Below are positions 29,845 to 38,211 of a stretch of DNA of 64,000 nucleotides, in pieces. Numbering within the stretch: position 1 is the stretch's first letter; every line of letters begins with the position of its first letter. The position numbers were made by a program, and so were the translations under genes. The notes under the pieces were generated by a model. It searched no databases. It saw only the letters and a list, made by a program, of their open reading frames with translations, and was not told the origin of the DNA. Origin of the DNA: Rhizobiaceae bacterium (GTDB taxonomy: Bacteria; Pseudomonadota; Alphaproteobacteria; Rhizobiales; Rhizobiaceae); NCBI GenBank assembly GCA_028281105.1, contig JANQKQ010000042.1:62001-126000 (forward strand), given 5' to 3'.

Positions 29845-30846
29845 TCACGAACTGTTGCCGGCGATCAGATCGAAGCCCACGTCGACCACGCTGGGCTGCT
29901 GCTGGCCGGCAAGCGCGTTGAGCACCGCGCGGGCGGAGCGGCGCCCGATCTCGTGCCGTTTGGCGTTGATGGTGGTGAGCGCGCGCGGCATCGATTGGCC
30001 GAACTTGACGCCGGAAAAGCCGGCGACGGCCATCTGTTTCGGCACGTCGATGCCGTTTTCCAGGCAGTAGATCATTCCCCCGCAGGCAGACATGTCGTTG
30101 GAGAAGATCACCACCTCCAGCTCGGGATGGGATTTGAGCAGCTGCGCCATGGCCTGCTTGCCGGCTTCGAAATCCGGCGACTGATCGAAGACTTCCGGGG
30201 CGATCAGGTAGATGCCCTCGGCCGCCAGTCGATCCTTGATGACGGTGTAGCGGGTCGCCGCTGCATAGTCGGTATTGTTCCAGCCGAGATAGCCGAACCG
30301 ACGGTAGCCTTTTTCCAGCAGATGCTCCGCCATGATGCGCGCGGACTCAGTGTGGTTGAAGCCGACGCACATATCGATGGGCTCGCCGGACGTCTCCATC
30401 ATCTCGACCACCGGAATGCCGGCGTTCGCGAGGATGTTGCGGGTTCTTTTCGTGTGCACGAAGTCGGTCACGATGAAGCCGGCCGGCCGCCACGACAGCA
30501 TCGAATTGACCAGATTCTCTTCCCGATCCATGTCATAGTTGGAGATGCCGATGACCGGATTGTAGCCGGCGCGCTCCAGTTCCTCGGCGATGCCGGCGGC
30601 CACCTGCGAGAAGATGTTGGTGACCAGCGAGGGGATGATGACGGCGACCTGGTTTGCCCGCGAAGCGGCCAGCGAGCCGGCCAGCCGGTTCTGGACATAG
30701 CCCATCTCATCGACCACCTTGAGGACGCGGGCCCTGGTGCGCTCGGAAACAACGCCGGTTCCCCGCAGCACCCGAGAGACCGTCATATCCGAGACACCGG
30801 CCGCCTTGGCGACCTCGCGCTGGGTTCTGGAACGGGTAAATGTCAC
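29845..30846 (-). CDS. LacI-family transcriptional regulator
   Basis: A 333-residue repressor-type protein: N-terminal helix-turn-helix and hinge (TQREVAKAAGVSDMTVSRVLRG, then VSERTRARVLKVVDEMGY) at residues ~8-55, followed by a periplasmic-binding-protein-like ligand domain. The start is GTG at 30846. It is divergent from the tctC gene, and a LacI-type palindrome lies between them at 30861-30876, so it very likely controls the tct-sulfatase-SDR operon and perhaps itself. The ligand would be a compound taken up or released by that operon. Confidence 0.93.
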   Translation of the reverse strand: MTFTRSRTQREVAKAAGVSDMTVSRVLRGTGVVSERTRARVLKVVDEMGYVQNRLAGSLAASRANQVAVIIPSLVTNIFSQVAAGIAEELERAGYNPVIGISNYDMDREENLVNSMLSWRPAGFIVTDFVHTKRTRNILANAGIPVVEMMETSGEPIDMCVGFNHTESARIMAEHLLEKGYRRFGYLGWNNTDYAAATRYTVIKDRLAAEGIYLIAPEVFDQSPDFEAGKQAMAQLLKSHPELEVVIFSNDMSACGGMIYCLENGIDVPKQMAVAGFSGVKFGQSMPRALTTINAKRHEIGRRSARAVLNALAGQQQPSVVDVGFDLIAGNSS

Positions 30847-30860
30847 GATTACTGACCTAA

Positions 30861-30876
30861 TTGTTGACGCTCACAA
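30861..30876. promoter_or_regulatory. Putative LacI-family operator
   Basis: TTGTTGACGCTCACAA: an imperfect 16-bp palindrome with half-sites TTGT/ACAA and a central CG, the general layout of LacI-family operators. It lies 14 bp before the regulator's GTG start and 68 bp before the tctC ATG. Confidence 0.55.
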
Positions 30877-30944
30877 TTTAACAATAGACACCATTTTTGC
30901 CGGTGACTAGCCTTTAGGATGCAATATGAATTTGGGAGGTTTTA

Positions 30945-31883
30945 ATGCCTAAGTCACTTGGACTGCTTGCCGCCGTATCGATGGTTCTCGCCTCGACGAC
31001 GGCCATGGCGGACTATCCTGAGCGTGCTGTCACGGTCATGGTGCCCTTCATCGCCGGCGGCGGCGCGGACGTACCCGCCCGGTTCCTTGCCGCCGAAATG
31101 GAGAAGGAACTCGGCCAGACGGTTATCGTCACGAACGTAGCCGGCGCGGGCGGCACCGTCGGCGCCACGCAGCTTTCGAACGCGGAAGCCGATGGCTACA
31201 ATCTGGGCTTCATGCCCGTGGGAACCACGACGACCCAGCCGCATCTGCGCGGCACCAGCTACGGCGTCGACAGCTTTATCCCGATCTGCATGGTCGCGTC
31301 CGGCCCGTTCTACCTGGTGGTGGATCCGGCCAGCGGCATCAGCAGCTGGGATGACTTTGCGGCCAAGGCCACCGGAGAAGGGCTCACCTTCACGGGAGCC
31401 GCGCCGGGCTCGCTGGCGCACGTGACCTCGGTCGCGCTAGGCGCCATGCTGGACACCGAAATCCAGTATCTGCCCACCAAGGGCGGTGGTGACGCCGTCA
31501 ACGAACTAAAGGGTGGCCGCGCTGACGCAACCGCCTGGTTCTCCGACTACGACGTTCGCTTCGGCCTCAATGCTCTGGCGATCTTCGCGCCGGAACGCTC
31601 CGAGCTTCAGCCGGAAGTGCCTACGACCGGCGAGTTCGGTCATCCTTCGGACATCGCGGTCTGGATGGGCCTGTTCGCGCCCGCCGGCACCCCGGACGAT
31701 GTCGTCGCGCGCCTCGACTCCGCGTGTGAAACCGCGATGGCCACTGACGGCTTCAAAGGCAACATGGAAAAGGCGAACCGTGAGATCCGGCACATGAATA
31801 GTGCGGACTTCACGGCCTTCTTCCGCGAAGCCTTCGAGGCCAATGGCGAGCTGCTGCGCAACGCCGGCCTCGTCAAGGAGTAA
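30945..31883 (+). CDS. tctC: Tripartite tricarboxylate transporter substrate-binding protein TctC (Bug family)
   Basis: A 312-residue periplasmic binding protein with a signal peptide ending near ASTTAMADYPERAVTVMVPF. The typical Bug-family elements are present: the N-terminal MVPFIAGGGADVPARFLA, the glycine-rich NVAGAGGTVGATQL and a C-terminal region ending FFREAFEANGELLRNAGL. A strong ribosome site, GGGAGG, lies five bases before the ATG. It is the first gene of the operon and is followed by a hairpin that probably favours its expression over tctB and tctA. Substrates of such proteins range widely over carboxylates; not assignable here. Confidence 0.93.
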   Translation: MPKSLGLLAAVSMVLASTTAMADYPERAVTVMVPFIAGGGADVPARFLAAEMEKELGQTVIVTNVAGAGGTVGATQLSNAEADGYNLGFMPVGTTTTQPHLRGTSYGVDSFIPICMVASGPFYLVVDPASGISSWDDFAAKATGEGLTFTGAAPGSLAHVTSVALGAMLDTEIQYLPTKGGGDAVNELKGGRADATAWFSDYDVRFGLNALAIFAPERSELQPEVPTTGEFGHPSDIAVWMGLFAPAGTPDDVVARLDSACETAMATDGFKGNMEKANREIRHMNSADFTAFFREAFEANGELLRNAGLVKE

Positions 31884-31890
31884 ACCGCTG

Positions 31891-31928
31891 GTGCCCCCGG
31901 CCATGGCGAAAGCCGTGTCCGGGGGCAC
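31891..31928 (+). promoter_or_regulatory. Intercistronic hairpin after tctC
   Basis: Ten-bp perfect outer stem GTGCCCCCGG / CCGGGGGCAC, with a further inner stem closing on a GAAA tetraloop. It lies 8 bp behind the tctC stop and 71 bp before tctB. It probably lets more binding protein be made than membrane subunits, either by stabilising the message or by partial termination. Confidence 0.6.
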
Positions 31929-31998
31929 TTGACCACCCGGTCGCAGCCTTAGCAATGTAGAACCATTGAGCGGACCTTAACAGGAACGGTGTGGTCTA

Positions 31999-32457
31999 AT
32001 GCGCGCTTTGGAAGTCACAATCGCTGCGATCCTGCTGCTAATTTCCGTCGGCCTTTTCGTCACGACCTTCTCCGACGATTTCGATGTGCCGACATTCGGC
32101 GGAGACGTGGGCCCGGCCTTCGCGCCGCGCGGCTATCTGCTGGTCTGGATGGTGCTGGCGGTGCTCACCATGATCCAGGCGCTGCAACGCGAAAACGTTC
32201 CGCTTGCCAGCATCGGCAATATCCCGCGCATGCTGACCGCCTCGGCCATCAGTGTGGTAACCGGGCTTGCCATGCTTCAGGTCGGCTTCGTGATCGCCGC
32301 GATTCCCGGCTTCTTCCTGTTCTGCCGCACGTTGGGTTACCGCAACTATGGGGTGCTCATCGCGATCTCCATCATCGCGCCCTTCGCGATCTGGTGGATT
32401 TTCACGTTTGGTTTCGAGCTGCTGCTGCCGCGCTCGCCATGGTTCGGAAGGCTGTAA
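31999..32457 (+). CDS. tctB: Tripartite tricarboxylate transporter small membrane subunit TctB
   Basis: A 152-residue protein with four hydrophobic helices, as usual for TctB: residues ~5-23 (VTIAAILLLISVGLFVTTF), ~48-65, ~78-98 and ~117-145. It pairs with TctA in the inner membrane. It is placed between tctC and tctA and ends three bases before the tctA start. Sequence is weakly conserved in this family, so the call rests mainly on topology and gene order, which are decisive here. Confidence 0.88.
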   Translation: MRALEVTIAAILLLISVGLFVTTFSDDFDVPTFGGDVGPAFAPRGYLLVWMVLAVLTMIQALQRENVPLASIGNIPRMLTASAISVVTGLAMLQVGFVIAAIPGFFLFCRTLGYRNYGVLIAISIIAPFAIWWIFTFGFELLLPRSPWFGRL

Positions 32458-32460
32458 GCC

Positions 32461-33960
32461 ATGGAAACGATCATCGCAGCCCTGCAGCAATTTTCAACGC
32501 TAGGCGTCCTGCTTGCCCTGGTGGTCGGCGCCCTTTGGGGCACGGTGGCGGGAATCCTGCCGGGCATGGGCACCGTTGCGGCGCTGATCATCGCCCTGCC
32601 GTTCACCTTCGGAATGTCCACCGAGAGCTCGATGGCCCTGTTCTTGGGCATCTACGTCACTTCGGTCTATGGCGGTTCGATTTCCGCCATTTTGATCAAC
32701 ACGCCGGGCACACCGCAATCGGCGGCAACTGTGCTCGACGGTTATCCGATGGCCCAGGCCGGCAAGGCCGATCTCGCCATCGGCTGGGCGACCGTGTCCT
32801 CGTTCGCCGGCGGCATATTCTCGCTGGTGATTCTCATCATCGCAGCGCCGACTCTGGCCAAGGTGTCAGTCGCCTTCGGGCCCGCGGCCATCTTCGCCAT
32901 CGTGCTGTTCGCGCTCACCTGCATCGCCTGGCTGTCTGAAGGCAGCATGGTCAAGGGTCTGATGGGCGGCATGATCGGTCTGTGGCTGACGACCATCGGC
33001 CAGGACAATCTGACCGGCATGACCCGGTTCAGCTTCGGCTCCGAGATTCTGCGCGGCGGGCTGACGCTCATCCCGATCCTGATCGGCCTGTTCGCGCTTT
33101 CTGAAGTGCTTTACCGCACCGCCAAGCCGGGGGCGCAGACCACCGGCGCACACATGAATGTCGGTTTCCGCCTGCCTGCGTGGGCCGATATGGTTTCGCG
33201 GTGGCGAGAGTTCGCACGCGCGTGTTCCATCGGTACCTTTATCGGCATCCTCCCAGGCACCGGCGCCATGGCGGCGACGTTTGTCACCTACACCGCGGCC
33301 AAGCGATACTCTCCCAACCGCGAAAAACTCGGCACCGGCGAGCCGGACGGGTTGATCGCGTCGGAAGCCTCGAACAATGCGGTGACCGGCGGTGCGCTCA
33401 TTCCCACCCTGGCGCTGGGCATTCCCGGCGACGGCGGCACGCTGGTGCTGCTGGGCGTGATGACCATCCAGGGCGTGGTGCCGGGCTTCGACCTCATCAA
33501 CAACAACCCGCAGGTGCTGACCGGCGCCTTCATGATGGTGCTGGTGGCGAATGTGATCATGTTCGGCGCCGGCATGGTCAGTGCCCGGGTGTTCGAGCGT
33601 ATCCTGCGTGCGCCCGAGCCGTTGCTCATGGGCATGATCTTGATGTTCTCCCTGGTCGGCGCCTTCGTGGTGCGTGGCAATCCTGTGGACCTGATCGTTT
33701 GCGTCATCGCCGGTGTGATCGGCGTAGTCTTGCGTATCGCCAAATATCCAATGGCGCCGATCGTCATCGGCGTCGCTCTGGGCTTCATTTTCGAGGAGAA
33801 GCTGCGCCAGGGTATGATCGCCAGCCGCGGCAGCGTTTGGGGTTTCGTCAACGATCCGATCGCACTACCGATCTTCGCGCTGACGCTAACCATCATCGTG
33901 GTGCCGATAATTCGAAGAAGAAAATCCACCATTGCCGAAACGAAAGGCCAGGCTCAATGA
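32461..33960 (+). CDS. tctA: Tripartite tricarboxylate transporter large membrane subunit TctA
   Basis: A 499-residue transporter with about 11-12 transmembrane helices. Family hallmarks are LWGTVAGILPGMGTVAALIIALPFTFGM (start region) and, in the second half, IGTFIGILPGTGAMAATFVTY, the paired glycine-rich loops seen in TctA. Its stop overlaps the start of the sulfatase gene by 4 bp (ATGA), so import and sulfatase are co-translated. Confidence 0.95.
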   Translation: METIIAALQQFSTLGVLLALVVGALWGTVAGILPGMGTVAALIIALPFTFGMSTESSMALFLGIYVTSVYGGSISAILINTPGTPQSAATVLDGYPMAQAGKADLAIGWATVSSFAGGIFSLVILIIAAPTLAKVSVAFGPAAIFAIVLFALTCIAWLSEGSMVKGLMGGMIGLWLTTIGQDNLTGMTRFSFGSEILRGGLTLIPILIGLFALSEVLYRTAKPGAQTTGAHMNVGFRLPAWADMVSRWREFARACSIGTFIGILPGTGAMAATFVTYTAAKRYSPNREKLGTGEPDGLIASEASNNAVTGGALIPTLALGIPGDGGTLVLLGVMTIQGVVPGFDLINNNPQVLTGAFMMVLVANVIMFGAGMVSARVFERILRAPEPLLMGMILMFSLVGAFVVRGNPVDLIVCVIAGVIGVVLRIAKYPMAPIVIGVALGFIFEEKLRQGMIASRGSVWGFVNDPIALPIFALTLTIIVVPIIRRRKSTIAETKGQAQ

Positions 33961-35483
33961 GCAAGCCGAATGTTCTGATGATCGTCGCCGACCACTGGTC
34001 AGCACCCTTGCTGGGGGCCGCCGGCCATTCAGTGATCCACACGCCGGTTCTCAACACGCTTTGCGCCAACGGCGTGCGGTTCACCAACTGCTATTCCGAG
34101 ACCCCGGTCTGCCTGCCGGCGCGGCGCACGCTGATGACCGGCACCCCGGCGCGCCGCCACGGCGACCGCACCTTTCAGCCCTACCGGCCGATGGAGCCGG
34201 ACCTGCCGACCCTGGCGCAGACCTTCCGCGACGCCGGCTACCAGGCCTACGCGGTGGGCAAGACCCATACCTATCCCCAGCGCGACCGGATCGGCTTCGA
34301 CGACGTGCAGCTCGATGACGAAGGCCGCACGATGTACGGGGTGACAGACGATTACGAGATATTCCTGGGCGACAAGGGTTATGTGGGCCGCCAGTACGGC
34401 CACGGCATGTCGAACAACGCCTATCAGATGACGCCGTGGCACCTGCCCGAGGAGGTGCACGCCACGAATTGGGCTACCGATACGATGCAGCGCTATGTGC
34501 GGCGCCGGGACCCGACCCGACCGGCGTTTTGGTATCTGGGCTATCGCCACCCGCACCCGCCACTGGTGCCGCCGCAACGCTTCCTTGATTACTATGACGG
34601 AGTGGAACTTGACGAACCGTTCGTCGGCGAGTGGACCAAGGACACCGATGCACTGCCCTACATGATCCAGGGAGTGCAGTCGCGCGCGGTCTACACCAAG
34701 CGCGAGGTCGAGCGCGCGCGGCGCGCCTTCTACGCGCTGTGCACCCATATCGACCAGCAGATCGGCGCGCTGATCGGCACCATCCGCGAGGAGGGCATCC
34801 TCGACAACACCATCATCCTGTTCACCTCGGACCATGGCGACATGCTGGGCAATCACGGCATGTGGGCGAAGCAGACCTTCTACGAGTGGTCGACGCGCGT
34901 CCCGATGATCGTCATGGGCGTGGAGAACTGTCGCCGGGTTGGCTTCGGCCGTACCGACGATCGCCTCGTCGGCCTGCAGGACGTGATGCCGACCCTGCTT
35001 GACCTGGCGGACGTTGACGTTCCGAAAACCGTCGAGGGACAGTCGATGTTCGGCGATCAGTCGCGTGACCACATCTACGGAGAGTTCGGCGAGGCCGGCG
35101 CCTGCTCGCGCATGATCCGCGACCAGCGTTACAAGCTCATCTACTATCCGGTCGGCAATGTCTTCCAGCTGTTCGACCTGGACGAAGATCCCGACGAAAT
35201 GACCGATCTGGCCAACGAGCCCGAGCACTCCAACACCCTGGGGCATTTGAAGGGGCTGCTGATGAATGAAGTCTACGGCTCGGACGAGAAATGGGTGAGC
35301 GACGGGGTGTTCACCGGCGAGCCGGCGAAACGCTACAATCCCGGTCCCAACCGGGGACTGTCGTTCACCCGTGGCCACCAGTGGCCGGTGCCGCCGCTCA
35401 ATCCGAAAGGCGACATGCAGTTCTTCCCCGAAGCACCGGATGGCTGGGACGGGTCGGTCGAGGCCGAAGGCGCCAAGAACTGA
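33957..35483 (+). CDS. Type I sulfatase / alkaline-phosphatase-superfamily hydrolase
   Basis: A 508-residue hydrolase with the formylglycine motif C52-L-P-A-R56 (ETPVCLPARRTLMTG), the N-terminal metal ligands in IVADHWSA and the second metal site in FTSDHGDMLGNHGMWAK. Activity requires oxidation of C52 by a formylglycine-generating enzyme, not encoded in the window. No signal peptide is visible, so it acts in the cytoplasm on an imported compound. The frame is open further upstream, but ATG 33957 overlapping the tctA stop is the sensible start. Choline-sulfatase and phosphonate monoester hydrolase belong to the same superfamily; substrate not resolved. Confidence 0.88.
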   Translation: MSKPNVLMIVADHWSAPLLGAAGHSVIHTPVLNTLCANGVRFTNCYSETPVCLPARRTLMTGTPARRHGDRTFQPYRPMEPDLPTLAQTFRDAGYQAYAVGKTHTYPQRDRIGFDDVQLDDEGRTMYGVTDDYEIFLGDKGYVGRQYGHGMSNNAYQMTPWHLPEEVHATNWATDTMQRYVRRRDPTRPAFWYLGYRHPHPPLVPPQRFLDYYDGVELDEPFVGEWTKDTDALPYMIQGVQSRAVYTKREVERARRAFYALCTHIDQQIGALIGTIREEGILDNTIILFTSDHGDMLGNHGMWAKQTFYEWSTRVPMIVMGVENCRRVGFGRTDDRLVGLQDVMPTLLDLADVDVPKTVEGQSMFGDQSRDHIYGEFGEAGACSRMIRDQRYKLIYYPVGNVFQLFDLDEDPDEMTDLANEPEHSNTLGHLKGLLMNEVYGSDEKWVSDGVFTGEPAKRYNPGPNRGLSFTRGHQWPVPPLNPKGDMQFFPEAPDGWDGSVEAEGAKN

Positions 35484-35492
35484 CGCGGACCA

Positions 35493-36245
35493 ATGACGAA
35501 CAAATCCAAGCTTAACAAAGCGCTGGTGACCGGCGCCACCAGCGGGATCGGTGCCGGCATCGTGCGAGCGCTGGCGGCTTCCGGCCGCGACGTGCTGGCG
35601 GTGGGCCGGCGCGCGGACAAACTTGAAGAACTGTCCAAGGAGACGGGCTGCACGTGGCTTGCCGCGGATGTCCGCGACACCGATCGCCTGGCTGCGGAGA
35701 TCGACCGGTTCGAGCCCGACATCGTCGTCAACAATGCCGGCGTCGGGCACGGCATCACCGGATTGGAAGGCCTTGAACTGTCGGCGGTTCAAGAGGCTTT
35801 CGACATCAACGTGGTCGCGCCCGTGAAACTCTCCTCCTTGGCGCTGCCGGGCATGCGGCGGCGCGGGCGCGGCCACGTTGTCAATATCGGCTCGATCGCC
35901 GGGCTGCATACGCTGCTCTCCGCGATCTACGGGGCCGGCAAGTCGGCGATACACATGTTCAGCCAGAACCTGCGCTTTGAGCTGCGGGGCTCGGGCGTGC
36001 GGGTAACGGAGATCTGTCCGGGCAGGGTCGCCTCGGAATTCTATTCGGCGGCCGAGGGCGATGCGCAGACGCTGGCGAAGATGGGGCAGTCCGGCATCGA
36101 GGAACTGCAGCCGGAAGATATCGCAAACGCGGTGTTGTTCGCGCTCGACGCGCCCGCGCATGTCAACATCGCGATGATCGAACTGCTGCCGACGGAGCAG
36201 GTGGTCGGCGGCGTTCAACTCACACCTACACAGAAACTGGACTAG
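35493..36245 (+). CDS. SDR-family NAD(P)-dependent oxidoreductase (first of a pair)
   Basis: A 250-residue short-chain dehydrogenase. The cofactor motif TGATSGIG is near residues 13-20, NNAG follows (VVNNAGVGHG), and the catalytic serine and Y-x-x-x-K are in NIGSIAGLHT and YGAGKSAI. The gene follows the sulfatase by 9 bp and precedes a second SDR by 11 bp, so it is probably one step in oxidising the alcohol released by sulfate-ester hydrolysis. Its C-terminus (MIELLPTEQVVGG) is like that of YdfG-type serine/3-hydroxy acid dehydrogenases. Confidence 0.9.
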   Translation: MTNKSKLNKALVTGATSGIGAGIVRALAASGRDVLAVGRRADKLEELSKETGCTWLAADVRDTDRLAAEIDRFEPDIVVNNAGVGHGITGLEGLELSAVQEAFDINVVAPVKLSSLALPGMRRRGRGHVVNIGSIAGLHTLLSAIYGAGKSAIHMFSQNLRFELRGSGVRVTEICPGRVASEFYSAAEGDAQTLAKMGQSGIEELQPEDIANAVLFALDAPAHVNIAMIELLPTEQVVGGVQLTPTQKLD

Positions 36246-36256
36246 GGGAACCGGCA

Positions 36257-37003
36257 ATGGCCCGTTTGGACGGCAAAACCGCGATCATCACCGGTGGCGG
36301 AAACGGGATAGGGCGGGCCTCGGCGTTGGCGTTCGCCCGCGAGGGCGCCAGCATCGCTGTTTCGGACTTCAACGTCGACGCGGCGGGCAAGGTGGCCGCG
36401 GAGATCGAAAAGGCCGGTGGCAGCGCTATCGCGGTGCAGGGCGATGTTAGCGATGAGACCCAGGTCGGCGCCATGGTCGCTGACACCGTAAGGGAGTTCG
36501 GCAAGGTCGACGTGCTGTTCAACTGCGCCGGCGGCGGCTCGACCAAGGACGGGCCGGTCACCGAACTCGATCTCGACGAGTTCTGGCGCACGATCCGCGT
36601 CGACCTGTTCGGCACGCTGCTGTGCTGCCGGACTGTGATCCCGCAGATGGTGAAGTCCGGCGGCGGCTCGATCATCAACATCTCGTCGCTGCGTGCGGTC
36701 ATCGGGACCTACGGCGCCGACGCCTACACCGCCTCGAAGGGCGGCGTGCTGGCGCTCACCCGTACGATGGCGATGCAGTGGGCCGAGCACGGCATCCGCG
36801 CCAACGTCATGGCTCCCGGCGTGGTGCTGACCGAGCGGGTCTCCGCTTTTATCAAGGAAGACAATCCGATCTACCAGAAATCGTTGCTGGGTCCGTGCGA
36901 GCCCGACGATGTGGCCAATCTCGCGCTCTATCTGGCGTCCGATGAATCGCGCAAGGTTACCGGTGCGGTGCTGCGGATCGACGGCGGGGCCTCGATCTAT
37001 TGA
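36257..37003 (+). CDS. SDR-family NAD(P)-dependent oxidoreductase (second of a pair)
   Basis: A 248-residue short-chain dehydrogenase with cofactor motif TGGGNGIG, the NCAGGG segment, catalytic serine in INISSLRAV and Y-x-x-x-K in AYTASKGGVLAL. The C-terminus VTGAVLRIDGGASIY is the classical ending of the FabG-like group. It is last in the tctCBA-sulfatase-SDR-SDR operon and meets the convergent kynU gene 15 bp on. Together with the first SDR it suggests a pathway that oxidises an alcohol, sugar or steroid-like moiety. Confidence 0.92.
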   Translation: MARLDGKTAIITGGGNGIGRASALAFAREGASIAVSDFNVDAAGKVAAEIEKAGGSAIAVQGDVSDETQVGAMVADTVREFGKVDVLFNCAGGGSTKDGPVTELDLDEFWRTIRVDLFGTLLCCRTVIPQMVKSGGGSIINISSLRAVIGTYGADAYTASKGGVLALTRTMAMQWAEHGIRANVMAPGVVLTERVSAFIKEDNPIYQKSLLGPCEPDDVANLALYLASDESRKVTGAVLRIDGGASIY

Positions 37004-37018
37004 GGCTTTGCCTGGGCG

Positions 37019-38209
37019 TCATGTGACGCGCGACTTGGCCTGATACTTTGCATCGCGCCAAAGCTCTTTCACGATCACCTCCTCGATGATCGCGGCAGCG
37101 GCGATCACGTCGTCTTCGTCCAGGTAGAGCGGGGTGAAGCCGAAACGCATGACGTCGGGCTCGCGGAAGTCGCCGATGACGCCGCGGTCGATCAGCGCCT
37201 GCATGGCCGCGAAGCCGTGCTCGAAGGCGAACGAGACCTGCGAGCCGCGCCGGGCCGGTTCTCGCGGGGTGATCAGCGCCAATTGAGGGCAGCGCGCCTC
37301 GACCTCGTCGATGAAGCGGCCGGTGAGCGCGATCGAGGCGGCGCGCAGGTCGCCCATGTCGATGCCCTCCCAGGCGTGCAGGGCTTCTTCCAGAACGGCC
37401 AATTGCAGGATCGGCGGCGTGCCGACCCGCATGCGTTCGGTGCTCATCGCCGGGCGGTAGGTCAGCTCCATGGCGAACGGAACCTCATGTCCCAGCCAGC
37501 CGGCCAGCGCGGGCTGGAGACCCTCGACGATGTCGGGGCGCACATAGATGAAGGCTGGCGCGCCGGGGCCGCCGTTGAGATATTTGTAGGTGCAGCCGAC
37601 GGCGAACTCGGCATTGCAGGCGACCAGGTCCACCGGCACGGCGCCGGCCGAGTGCGCCAGATCCCAGATCATCACCGCGCCCGCCTCGTGGGCGCGCGCG
37701 GTGATCGCCGCCATGTCGTGCAACCGGCCGGTGCGGTAGTCCACGTGGGTGAGCATGACCGCGGCCACGTCGTCCGTGATCGCGCTTTCCACATCCTCCG
37801 GCGTGGGCAGGCGCAGCTCGTAGCCTTTGTCGATGGTGTCGAGGAGTCCCTGGGCCATGTAGAGGTCGGTAGGGAAATTGCCATCGTCGGAGACAATCAC
37901 CCGGCGCTCCGGGCGCATACGCAAACCCGCCGCCAGGGCCTGGTAGACCTTGATCGACAAGGTGTCGCCGGTGGCCACCGAGCCTTCGCGCACGCCGATC
38001 AGCTGCGCGATCTGGTTGCCCACGCGCAGCGGCAGGTTGATCCAGTCGGCCGTGTTCCACGCCCGGATCAGTTCATCTCCCCATTCGCCCGCCATCACCT
38101 TCTGAACGCGTTCGGCTGCGCCGACGGGCAGCGGGCCCAGCGAATTGCCATCCAGATAGATCAGGCCTTGCGGCAGATGGAACAGTTCCTTGCGCGGCAG
38201 ATTGGCCAT
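37019..38209 (-). CDS. kynU: Kynureninase
   Basis: A 396-residue PLP enzyme that cleaves kynurenine to anthranilate and alanine. Diagnostic parts are IYLDGNSLGPLP near the N-terminus, DLAHSAGAVPVDL around residue 200 and the PLP lysine in CTYKYLNGGPGAPAF. The frame extends upstream into kynA; ATG 38209 was chosen since it is two bases after the kynA stop and has GGGGAG about 9 nt before it. With kynA this makes the first half of the tryptophan-to-anthranilate pathway; kynurenine formamidase (kynB) is not in the window. Confidence 0.95.
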   Translation of the reverse strand: MANLPRKELFHLPQGLIYLDGNSLGPLPVGAAERVQKVMAGEWGDELIRAWNTADWINLPLRVGNQIAQLIGVREGSVATGDTLSIKVYQALAAGLRMRPERRVIVSDDGNFPTDLYMAQGLLDTIDKGYELRLPTPEDVESAITDDVAAVMLTHVDYRTGRLHDMAAITARAHEAGAVMIWDLAHSAGAVPVDLVACNAEFAVGCTYKYLNGGPGAPAFIYVRPDIVEGLQPALAGWLGHEVPFAMELTYRPAMSTERMRVGTPPILQLAVLEEALHAWEGIDMGDLRAASIALTGRFIDEVEARCPQLALITPREPARRGSQVSFAFEHGFAAMQALIDRGVIGDFREPDVMRFGFTPLYLDEDDVIAAAAIIEEVIVKELWRDAKYQAKSRVT

Positions 38210-38211
38210 GA

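Noticed and set aside
33180-33956. Upstream extension of the sulfatase frame across tctA
   Set aside because: It overlaps tctA in another frame; the true start overlaps the tctA stop at 33957 and begins the conserved sulfatase N-terminus.
34029-36257. 742-codon minus-strand frame opposite the sulfatase and SDR genes
   Set aside because: Antisense to well-supported genes, with no domain signature; a GC-bias shadow.
37016-37029. Palindrome GCGTCA-TG-TGACGC at the kynU stop
   Set aside because: Loop of two bases and overlap with coding sequence; likely chance.
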